A stretch of DNA of 6,353 nucleotides from Oscillospiraceae bacterium. Its GTDB lineage: Bacteria; Bacillota; Clostridia; Oscillospirales; Oscillospiraceae. Location: NCBI GenBank assembly GCA_017458025.1, contig JAFTGG010000086.1, forward strand, positions 1-6,353, in the 5' to 3' direction. Numbering within the stretch: position 1 is the first letter of the stretch; every line of letters begins with the position of its first letter. The notes under the pieces were generated by a model, which was not told where the DNA came from, searched no databases, and saw only the letters and a program-made list of their open reading frames with translations. Below, in pieces: positions 1 to 4,919 of the stretch. The position numbers and the translations under genes were made by a program.

Positions 1-39
1 CATCGTCAAGGATACGCTGTTCGCGTTCGTCGTCGGCGG
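1..39. repeat. 39-bp perfect direct repeat, copy 1 (window edge)
   Basis: These bases are identical, in the same orientation, to 563-601 inside spoVAC; the match ends at base 40 (A, versus C at 602). The copy lies in the hemW reading frame on the minus strand. HemW-like sequence holds up to the Q-S-A-D-D-E stretch (about 26-43), after which the expected L-G-R-x-H motif is absent. A 39-base exact match is too long for chance, so this edge is probably an assembly or read chimera, or the junction of a tandem duplication of about 562 bp. Confidence 0.9.
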
Positions 40-412
40 ACTGCATGCCGAGGGAAATGCGGTTGAAGCCCGCGCCGCGCAGCGTCCGCAGCGCAGAGAC
101 GTCGCGGGCGCTCTCGGGATTCGCCTCGAACGTGACCTCCGCGTCCGACGCGGCGGCAAAGCCGTCCAGCGCCGTTTGGAGCAGCGCGGCGAGCCGCGCC
201 GCGCCGAGGAAGCTCGGCGTGCCGCCGCCGAAGTACACCGTGTCGACGGTATAGCCCGACGCCTGCGGCGCGGCTTCGCGCAGCGACGCGCTAAGCGCGG
301 CGGCGTAAGCGTCCATGCGGCTCTCGCTCCGCGCGAGGGAGTAGAAGTCGCAGTAGGCGCATTTCGACTTGCAGAACGGTATGTGAATGTACAGCCCCAG
401 CATTTTGTCCAT
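1..412 (-). CDS. hemW: HemW, radical SAM heme chaperone / coproporphyrinogen III oxidase-like protein (N-terminal part)
   Basis: The reverse-strand protein begins MDKMLGLYIHIPFC and has the radical-SAM cluster motif CxxxCxxC at C14, C18 and C21. It is followed by D-F, the CxF pattern typical of HemW rather than the CxC of HemN. Further family landmarks are Y-F-G-G-G-T-P at about residues 60-66, F-E-A-N-P-E at about 103-108, and R-I-S-L-G-M-Q-S at about 120-127. HemW is a cytosolic [4Fe-4S] SAM protein thought to deliver heme to respiratory proteins; it is often mis-annotated as an oxygen-independent coproporphyrinogen oxidase. Start 412 is chosen; 403 (MLGLYIHIPFC) is also possible, and neither has a clear Shine-Dalgarno. 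About 137 residues are visible of a family that usually has about 380. The last dozen or so residues fall in the 39-bp copy of spoVAC and are probably not genuine HemW sequence. The gene diverges from spoVAC across about 91 bases. Confidence 0.88.
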   Translation of the reverse strand, partial: MDKMLGLYIHIPFCKSKCAYCDFYSLARSESRMDAYAAALSASLREAAPQASGYTVDTVYFGGGTPSFLGAARLAALLQTALDGFAAASDAEVTFEANPESARDVSALRTLRGAGFNRISLGMQSADDEREQRILDD

Positions 413-454
413 GCGCCCATTTTACGCGCTTTCGCGCGGCGATGCAAGGCGGAA

Positions 455-483
455 ACATAAATTGCATAAAAGTGGAAATGCTA
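455..483 (+). promoter_or_regulatory. Candidate forespore (sigma-G/sigma-F type) promoter of spoVAC
   Basis: A -35-like ACATA (455-459; family GHATR or GYWTA) is followed 17 bases later by AATGCTA (477-483; sigma-G -10 family CATNHTA, one mismatch). A GG at 474-475 resembles the sigma-F -10 start. This fits a SpoVA gene, which is forespore-expressed in Bacillus. The implied leader is only about 14 nt, so the call is tentative. Confidence 0.35.
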
Positions 484-503
484 GCGCAAAAGGAGTGATG
501 CTT

Positions 504-947
504 ATGGATATGACGCCGCAGGAGTATCAGGCGTACGTCAAGAGGAAAGCGCCCAAGTCGCCCATCGTCAAGGATACGCTGTTCGCGTTCGTCGTCGGCG
601 GCGCGATCTGCGTGGTCGGGCAGCTCATCTCAAACGGCTTTGCCGGGCTCGGCCTCGACAAGACCGACGCGGGCACGGCGACCTCGATCTGTCTCGTCGC
701 GCTCTCGGCGCTCGCTACGGGGCTGGGGCTGTATACGCGCCTTGCGCGCTATGCGGGCGCGGGCACGCTGGTACCGATCACGGGCTTTGCGAACGCGGTC
801 GTCTCGCCCGCGCTTGATTTTAAGAGCGAGGGCTTCATCACCGGCACGGCGGTCAAGATGTTCACCATCGCGGGGCCGGTCATCGCGTTCGGCACGGCGG
901 CGAGCGTCGCGTACGGCGTCGTGCTGATGCTGCTGGAAAGCGCTTGA
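504..947 (+). CDS. spoVAC: SpoVAC, stage V sporulation protein AC (dipicolinate channel membrane protein)
   Basis: The product has 147 residues, like the usual roughly 150-aa SpoVAC. After a charged N-terminus (K-R-K-A-P-K-S-P, 13-20) come hydrophobic segments at about 25-47, 59-78, 84-104 and 118-144. Diagnostic motifs are F-V-V-G-G-A-I-C-V-V-G-Q (29-40), G-A-G-T-L-V-P-I-T-G-F-A-N (85-97) and D-F-K-S-E-G (105-110). The retained N-terminus and the FKSEG motif favour SpoVAC over the shorter SpoVAE paralogue. SpoVA proteins sit in the spore inner membrane and move Ca-dipicolinic acid in during sporulation and out during germination; SpoVAC is described as a mechanosensitive channel. The start at 504 is set by AGGAG at 491-495 with 8-base spacing; ATG 498 is too close to it and a longer frame from 387 has no support. 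No spoVAD or spoVAE follows, so this copy stands alone in the window. Confidence 0.92.
   Translation: MDMTPQEYQAYVKRKAPKSPIVKDTLFAFVVGGAICVVGQLISNGFAGLGLDKTDAGTATSICLVALSALATGLGLYTRLARYAGAGTLVPITGFANAVVSPALDFKSEGFITGTAVKMFTIAGPVIAFGTAASVAYGVVLMLLESA
563..601. repeat. 39-bp perfect direct repeat, copy 2 (inside spoVAC)
   Basis: This stretch is identical to bases 1-39. Here it encodes a normal SpoVAC segment (about residues 21-33, I-V-K-D-T-L-F-A-F-V-V-G-G), so this is the native copy and the one at the window edge is the displaced one. Confidence 0.9.
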
Positions 948-972
948 CAAATTTTGCCGTTGGTTTTATGCT
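944..972 (+). promoter_or_regulatory. Sigma-A promoter of the D-lactate dehydrogenase gene
   Basis: A perfect -35 TTGACA (944-949) is followed after exactly 17 bases by TATGCT (967-972, 4 of 6 matches to TATAAT). Transcription would start near 979, giving a leader of about 27 nt with the GAAGGAG ribosome site. The -35 box contains the spoVAC stop codon TGA (945-947), so the two genes abut but can be expressed separately. Confidence 0.75.
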
Positions 973-1005
973 CCACATCGAGAAAACCATGAAGGAGCGA
1001 TATTT

Positions 1006-1991
1006 GTGAGCATTTTCTTTTACGCCCTGCGCGATTTTGACGAGCTGCCCTGCGCCGAGGAGGCGAGTCAAGAGCTCGGCGTGCGTTTCGGCTGGTCGGC
1101 GGCGTATCCCGAGCCCGCCAACTACGAGCTGGCGAAGGGCTTCGAGGGCGTCAGTTGCACGCCCTGCGACATGTCCGCGCCGGTGCTCGAAGCGTTCCGC
1201 GGACTCGGCGTCAAGTATATCCTCTGCCGCTCGATCGGCTACGACCACGTCGACCGCGCGGCGGCGAAGCGCCTCGGCATGCGCGTCGGCTATGTGAGCT
1301 ACCCGCCGACGGGCGTCGCGAACTACGCGATCATGCTGATGCTGATGGCGCTGCGCAAGTGGCCGGTCATTCAGAAAAAGGCGGAGGCGCAGAACTACAC
1401 CCTGAACGGCAAGCTGGGCCTCGACCTCTCGATGCGCACGGTCGGCGTCGTCGGCACGGGCAAGATCGGCGCGACGGTCATTCGCGCGCTCCACGGCTTC
1501 GGCTGCAAGATTCTGGCTTACGATCCGTATCCCAATCCCGCCGTCGGGGGCATGGCGGAGTATGTGACGCTGGAAAGCTCTACGCCGAAGCGGACGTCAT
1601 CACGCTCCACGCAAACGTGACCGAGGAGAACTACCACCTGCTGAATGACGACGCGTTCGCGGCGATGAAGCAGAACGTCGTCATCGTCAACACGTCCCGC
1701 GGCAAGCTCATCGACCACGCGGCGCTCATTCGCGCGCTGGAGAGCGGCAAGGTCTGGGGCGCGGGCCTCGACGTGCTGGAGAACGAGAACGGGCTTTACT
1801 ACTATGACCGCACGGGCGACGACATCGCCAACACGGAGATGGCGCTGCTGCGCTCGTTCCCGAACGTCATCATGAGCCCGCACGCCGCGTTTTACACCAC
1901 CGACGCCGTGCGCTACATGGTGCGCGGCTGCTTTGAGAACTACGCCGCGTTCGCGAACGGCACGGAGCCGCCGCACGAAGTGAAGCTGTAA
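1006..1991 (+). pseudogene. D-lactate dehydrogenase (D-isomer-specific 2-hydroxyacid dehydrogenase), interrupted by a -1 frameshift
   Basis: This is an NAD-dependent enzyme family that reduces pyruvate or a related 2-oxoacid to the D-2-hydroxyacid, regenerating NAD+ in fermentation. The start is GTG 1006 with GAAGGAG at 991-997 and 8-base spacing. Frame 1 runs to codon 190 (GAA, 1573-1575), and the family sequence then continues in the -1 frame from CTC at 1578 to TAA at 1989-1991. Restoring one A in the AAA run at 1574-1576 gives T-L-E-K-L-Y-A-E-A-D-V and a 328-residue protein, the normal family length. In that restored protein the Rossmann motif GTGKIG is at 150-155 and the NAD-specifying Asp is D173. 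The catalytic triad is R232, E261 and H293, with the family's exact spacing (+29, +32), and H-A-A-F-Y-T follows as in D-LDH. VanH-like or 2-hydroxyisocaproate dehydrogenase activity cannot be excluded. The break is either a sequencing error or a recent inactivation; nothing else looks decayed. Confidence 0.9.
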
Positions 1992-2033
1992 TACGATTAT
2001 CGGATCAAAAGCTTACACCTTTTCTCTGATAGG

Positions 2034-2061
2034 CGTCGCCGGCGGCATACAGCCGCTGACG
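2034..2061 (+). other. Stem-loop downstream of the dehydrogenase gene
   Basis: CGTC (2034-2037) pairs with GACG (2058-2061), and GGCGGC (2041-2046) pairs with GCCGCT (2052-2057, one G-U pair), around the loop ATACA, with a GCC bulge at 2038-2040. No T tract follows, so it is not a terminator by itself. It may be a 3'-end stabilising or processing structure. Confidence 0.4.
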
Positions 2062-2069
2062 TCTCATGC

Positions 2070-2100
2070 GAACTCATAAACGGAATCCTTTTATGAGTTC
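2070..2100. repeat. 11-bp perfect inverted repeat
   Basis: GAACTCATAAA (2070-2080) and TTTATGAGTTC (2090-2100) are exact reverse complements separated by 9 bases (2081-2089). It could fold as an RNA hairpin or serve as a protein-binding palindrome. There is no T tract on either strand and no nearby start codon, so neither role can be chosen. Confidence 0.6.
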
Positions 2101-2116
2101 AGTATAAATTGTGAAA

Positions 2117-2139
2117 CGCCGCCGAAAGGCGGCGATTTT
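2117..2139 (+). terminator. Intrinsic terminator of the dehydrogenase transcript
   Basis: The 7-bp all-GC stem CGCCGCC (2117-2123) / GGCGGCG (2128-2134) closes a stable GAAA tetraloop and is followed by ATTTT (2135-2139). It lies about 125 bases after the dehydrogenase stop. The T tract is short, so termination may be partial. Confidence 0.6.
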
Positions 2140-2220
2140 GCTGCCCACAATATTTCCGCGCCCGCGAGGGAGGGAAGCACAAGGCTTTGCGTTTGTCAAG
2201 TCGGCAAAGTGACGAATTTG

Positions 2221-2255
2221 AAAAAAAGCGCCGCGCCGCGGACCTGCCGGCGCGG
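2221..2255 (-). terminator. Terminator-like hairpin facing left
   Basis: The 8-bp GC stem CCGCGCCG (2231-2238) / CGGCGCGG (2248-2255) is followed on the minus strand by CGC and then seven Ts (2227-2221). An alternative 6-bp stem, 2228-2233 with 2248-2253, would abut the T tract directly. No minus-strand gene lies to its right, so it would only stop antisense transcription. On the plus strand no T run follows closely. Confidence 0.35.
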
Positions 2256-2302
2256 GAGCCAAATTTCGACATTTTTTGCCGGAAAAAGCGTTGACATAAG
2301 TG

Positions 2303-2332
2303 TGTGGATAATTCTGTGGAAATTGTGAATAA
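2303..2332 (+). promoter_or_regulatory. Cluster of three DnaA-box-like 9-mers
   Basis: TGTGGATAA (2303-2311) is a perfect DnaA box, the reverse complement of TTATCCACA. TGTGGAAAT (2315-2323) matches at 7 of 9 positions and TGTGAATAA (2324-2332) at 8 of 9. All three point the same way, at spacings of 12 and 9 bases. A TTGACA lies just upstream (2291-2296) but has no good -10 partner. Given the topoisomerase operon promoter about 130 bases downstream, DnaA control of the operon or DnaA titration is possible. A replication origin is less likely, since no dnaA, dnaN or rpmH gene is present here. Confidence 0.5.
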
Positions 2333-2379
2333 CTCGAATTTGAGGGCTTTTGGGGAGGTTGACTTCCGTATTATGCGAT

Positions 2380-2421
2380 GGCGCGCGGAGGAAACTTTTT
2401 CGGGAAAAGAGCGCCCTTTTT
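2380..2421 (+). terminator. Possible terminator or insulator hairpin upstream of the topoisomerase promoter
   Basis: The outer stem GGCGC (2380-2384) / GCGCC (2411-2415) encloses the inner stem CTTTT (2395-2399) / AAAAG (2405-2409), and CTTTTT follows (2416-2421). The pairing is interrupted by a large one-sided internal loop, so this is weak. It could block read-through into the operon promoter at 2462. Confidence 0.25.
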
Positions 2422-2461
2422 GCCGAATCGGGACGGCTTGGGGCATTTGGCGCAAAAACAC

Positions 2462-2490
2462 TTGCTATTGTGGGCGGTTGGGGGTATAAT
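2462..2490 (+). promoter_or_regulatory. Sigma-A promoter of the topoisomerase operon
   Basis: The -35 TTGCTA (2462-2467, 4 of 6 matches) is followed by a 17-base spacer and a perfect -10 TATAAT (2485-2490). The start would be near 2497, leaving a leader of about 65 nt before ATG 2562. No riboswitch or attenuator fold is evident in that leader. Confidence 0.75.
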
Positions 2491-2561
2491 CACTATAAAT
2501 TGTATTGTGAGATTTTATGCCGTGAACGATGGCAGAGTAAACATGCGAAACGGAGAACCAC

Positions 2562-4565
2562 ATGGCGGAGATCAAAAAAACGGATTACGGCAACGAGAGC
2601 ATTTCGTCCTTGCAGGGCGCGGACCGCGTCCGTAAGCGTCCCGCCGTCATCTTCGGCTCGGACGGGCTGGAGGGCTGCGAGCACGCGGTCTTTGAGATTT
2701 TATCCAACTCCATTGACGAGGCGCGCGAGGGCCACGGCAAGCTCATCACCGTGACGCGCTACCTCGACCACAGCGTCGAGGTGGAGGACCAGGGACGCGG
2801 CTGCCCGGTCGCCTACAACGAAAAGGAAAAGCGCTGGAATTGGGAGCTGGTGTACTGCGAACTCTACGCCGGCGGCAAGTACGAGAACAACACGGGCGAG
2901 AACTACGAGTATTCCCTCGGCCTCAACGGCCTCGGAGCCTGCGCGACGCAGTATTCCTCGCGCTATATGGACGTGACCGTGTGGCGCGACGGGAACAAAT
3001 ACTCGCTGCACTTTGAGCGCGGCGAAGCGACGGGCAAGAAGGGCTCGGAGCTCACGACCGAACCGACCGACCGCGGGCGCAGGACCGGCACGCTGACGCG
3101 CTGGCTGCCCGACCTCGACGTGTTCACCGACATCGACATTCCCGCCGAATACTTTACCGAGACGATGAAGCGTCAGGCGGTGGTGAACGCGGGCGTGACG
3201 TTCCGCTTCCGCAACGAGACGGCGGCGGGCAAGTTCGAGACGCAGGATTTTGTCTACGAGAACGGCATCGTCGACTACGTCGCGGAGCTCGCGGGCGAGG
3301 ACACGCTCACGACGCCGGTATTCTGGGAGACGGAGCGCCGCGGGCGCGACCGCGCGGACAAGGACGAGTACAAGGTCAAGCTCTCCGCCGCCTGCTGCTT
3401 CTCGAACAAGATCCAGCGCATCGAGCACTACCACAACTCAAGCTGGCTCGAACACGGCGGAAGCCCCGAGAAGGCGACCAAGAGCGCGTTCGTTTCCGCC
3501 ATCGACGCGTATCTCAAGCAGAACAACAAGTACCAAAAGAGCGAGGCGAAAATCACCTGGCAGGACATCGAGGACTGCCTCGTGCTGGTGAGCAATAACT
3601 TCTCCACGCTCACGAGCTACGAGAACCAGACCAAGAAAGCCATTACGAACAAGTTCGTGCAGGACGCGATGACCGAGTTCTTAAAGAGCCGCCTTGAGGT
3701 CTACTTCATCGAGAACCGCACCGACGCGGAGAAGATCGCGGCGCAGGTGCTCATCAACAAGCGCAGCCGCGAGAGCGCCGAAAAGCAGCGTCTCGGCATG
3801 AAGAAGAAGCTCTCGGGCAGCATCGACATCGCGAACCGCGTGCAGAAGTTCGTCGACTGCCGCACGAAGGACGTTTCCCGCCGCGAGATCTACATCGTGG
3901 AGGGCGACAGCGCGCTCGGCAGCGTCAAGCTTTCGCGGGACGCGGAGTTCCAGGGCATCATGCCCGTGCGCGGCAAGATTTTGAACTGCCTCAAGGCGGA
4001 CTACCCGCGCATCTTCAAGAGCGAGATCATCACCGACCTTTTGAAAGTGCTCGGCTGCGGCGTCGAGGTGCAGGGCAAGTTCGCGAAGGAGCTCAGCGCC
4101 TTCGATCTGGACAACCTGCGCTGGAACAAGGTCGTCATCTGCACCGACGCCGACGTGGACGGCTATCAGATCCGGACGCTGATCCTGACGATGATCTACC
4201 GCCTCTGCCCGACGCTGATCCGCGAGGGCTACGTCTACATCGCGGAGACGCCGCTGTTTGAGATCAACTGCGGCGACAAGACATGGTTCGCGTACACGGA
4301 CAAGGAGAAGAACGACATCGTCAAGAGCCTTGAGGGCAAGAAAGTCAAGGTGGACCGCTCCAAGGGCCTCGGCGAAAACGATCCCGAGATGATGTGGCTC
4401 ACGACGATGAACCCCGAGACGCGGCGGCTCATCAAGGTCATGCCCGAGGACATGGAGCGCACGGCGCAGGTGTTCGACCTGCTGCTCGGCGACGACCTCG
4501 CGGGAAGGAAAAACCACATCGCGGAGAACGGGTATAAGTATTTAGAGATGATCGACGTATCGTAA
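2562..4565 (+). CDS. parE: Divergent type IIA DNA topoisomerase subunit B (ParE/GyrB family)
   Basis: This 667-aa protein is the ATPase/Toprim subunit of a DNA gyrase or topoisomerase IV type enzyme. The start has GGAG at 2552-2555, 6 bases before ATG.

The GHKL ATPase domain (about 20-220) has E45 and N49 in EILSNSIDEA, D76 in VEDQGRG, A-G-G-K (103-106) and the G-loop GLNGLG (120-125). The transducer domain carries the Q-T-K loop (356-358). The Toprim domain has IVEGDSALGS (445-454) with catalytic E447, the metal acids D529, D531 and D533, and KGLGEND (601-607).

Several near-invariant positions differ from ordinary GyrB/ParE. EGDSAGG is EGDSALG, DGxHIRT is DGYQIRT with Q536 replacing His, and the region after CPV (81-95) is unusual. 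All primary catalytic residues remain, so activity is expected. The parE name is inferred from pairing with the A subunit away from any dnaA/recF context; the sequence cannot separate gyrase from topoisomerase IV. It heads an operon with the ABM gene and the A subunit. Confidence 0.9.
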   Translation: MAEIKKTDYGNESISSLQGADRVRKRPAVIFGSDGLEGCEHAVFEILSNSIDEAREGHGKLITVTRYLDHSVEVEDQGRGCPVAYNEKEKRWNWELVYCELYAGGKYENNTGENYEYSLGLNGLGACATQYSSRYMDVTVWRDGNKYSLHFERGEATGKKGSELTTEPTDRGRRTGTLTRWLPDLDVFTDIDIPAEYFTETMKRQAVVNAGVTFRFRNETAAGKFETQDFVYENGIVDYVAELAGEDTLTTPVFWETERRGRDRADKDEYKVKLSAACCFSNKIQRIEHYHNSSWLEHGGSPEKATKSAFVSAIDAYLKQNNKYQKSEAKITWQDIEDCLVLVSNNFSTLTSYENQTKKAITNKFVQDAMTEFLKSRLEVYFIENRTDAEKIAAQVLINKRSRESAEKQRLGMKKKLSGSIDIANRVQKFVDCRTKDVSRREIYIVEGDSALGSVKLSRDAEFQGIMPVRGKILNCLKADYPRIFKSEIITDLLKVLGCGVEVQGKFAKELSAFDLDNLRWNKVVICTDADVDGYQIRTLILTMIYRLCPTLIREGYVYIAETPLFEINCGDKTWFAYTDKEKNDIVKSLEGKKVKVDRSKGLGENDPEMMWLTTMNPETRRLIKVMPEDMERTAQVFDLLLGDDLAGRKNHIAENGYKYLEMIDVS

Positions 4566-4596
4566 TCGACACATATTTTACAAGGAGGATACGACT

Positions 4597-4890
4597 ATGG
4601 CACACATCGTTCTGCACTGCTACTACAAGGGTGAGAAGGGCGCCGTCAAGGGCTTCTTTGACGAGATGGCGAAGGAGATCCAGCAGGATATCCGCGCCGA
4701 GGACGGCTGCATCATGTACGACTACTACCTCTCCGCCGAGGACCCGACCAAGGGCGTCCTGATCGAGGAGTGGCGCGACGCCGAGGCGCTTGCGGAGCAC
4801 CGCAGGGGCGTGCCGATGTCCCGCCTGATCCCCATCAAGGGCGAGTTTGGCCTGGAGACGCGGGTCGTGCCCTTCGAGCTGAAGGATTAA
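4597..4890 (+). CDS. ABM-domain (antibiotic biosynthesis monooxygenase / YgiN-like) small protein
   Basis: The 97-aa product matches the ABM dimeric ferredoxin-like fold. It has an N-terminal strand (H-I-V-L-H-C-Y-Y, 3-10), a helix with F20, F21 and M24, then E-D-G-C-I-M-Y-D-Y-Y-L-S (35-46), and L-I-E-E-W-R-D-A-E-A-L-A-E-H (55-68) with the family's E58, W59 and H68. Related proteins include quinol monooxygenases (YgiN), heme-degrading IsdG enzymes and many of unknown role. The Asn/Trp/His heme-site pattern of IsdG is not evident, so no substrate is assigned. It is cytosolic, with no signal peptide or membrane segment. The ribosome site AAGGAGG (4582-4588) has ideal 8-base spacing and is the strongest in the window, suggesting high translation. 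It lies 31 bases after the B-subunit stop and 29 bases before the A-subunit start with no terminator between, so it should be cotranscribed with both. Confidence 0.85.
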   Translation: MAHIVLHCYYKGEKGAVKGFFDEMAKEIQQDIRAEDGCIMYDYYLSAEDPTKGVLIEEWRDAEALAEHRRGVPMSRLIPIKGEFGLETRVVPFELKD

Positions 4891-4919
4891 GGAGAATACA
4901 ATAAGGCAGGTCATCCCCG

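Larger units (their letters stand above)
1992..2561. other. 570-base intergenic region between the dehydrogenase gene and the topoisomerase operon
   Basis: No convincing gene is seen on either strand. The left half holds three successive stem-loops (2034-2061, 2070-2100, 2117-2134), the last being the probable terminator. The centre holds a leftward-facing terminator-like hairpin (2221-2255). The AT-richer right half holds a DnaA-box cluster (2303-2332), a second terminator-like structure (2380-2421) and the operon promoter (2462-2490). The TATAAATTGT 10-mer occurs twice, at 2103-2112 and 2494-2503. Confidence 0.7.

Noticed and set aside
387..503. Longer spoVAC frame starting at ATG 387
   Set aside because: It would overlap the divergent hemW start, has no ribosome site, and adds residues unlike SpoVAC. 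AGGAG at 491-495 points to ATG 504.
1570..1580. Programmed -1 ribosomal frameshift in the dehydrogenase gene
   Set aside because: The sequence CTGGAAAGCTC does not match a slippery X-XXY-YYZ heptamer in frame, no clear downstream pseudoknot was found, and this enzyme family has no known frameshifting.
2185..2209. CTTTGC / GCAAAG 6-bp inverted repeat
   Set aside because: It is short, with a 13-base loop and no adjacent T tract, so it is within chance expectation.
2303..2332. Chromosomal replication origin (oriC)
   Set aside because: Only three boxes, no DnaA-trio or AT-rich unwinding element seen, and no dnaA, dnaN, recF or rpmH neighbours. The cluster is kept as a regulatory candidate only.
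2359..2387. TTGACT as a second promoter -35
   Set aside because: No TATAAT-like hexamer lies 16-18 bases downstream; the bases there are GC-rich.
2099..2461. Minus-strand 120-codon open frame in the intergenic region
   Set aside because: It runs across terminator hairpins and the DnaA-box cluster, shows no recognisable domain, and its Ser/Arg/Phe-rich composition looks random.
2304..2489. Plus-strand 61-codon open frame upstream of the topoisomerase operon
   Set aside because: It begins inside the DnaA-box cluster, has no ribosome site, and ends within the operon promoter.
2700..3434. Long minus-strand open frame of 244 codons
   Set aside because: It is antisense to the topoisomerase B gene; its Arg/Val/Ala-rich composition is the usual by-product of GC-rich third codon positions, with no family motifs.
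3681..4517. Long minus-strand open frame of 278 codons
   Set aside because: It is antisense to the B subunit, with low-complexity Leu/Ala/Val/Asp composition and no ribosome site or domain motif recognised.
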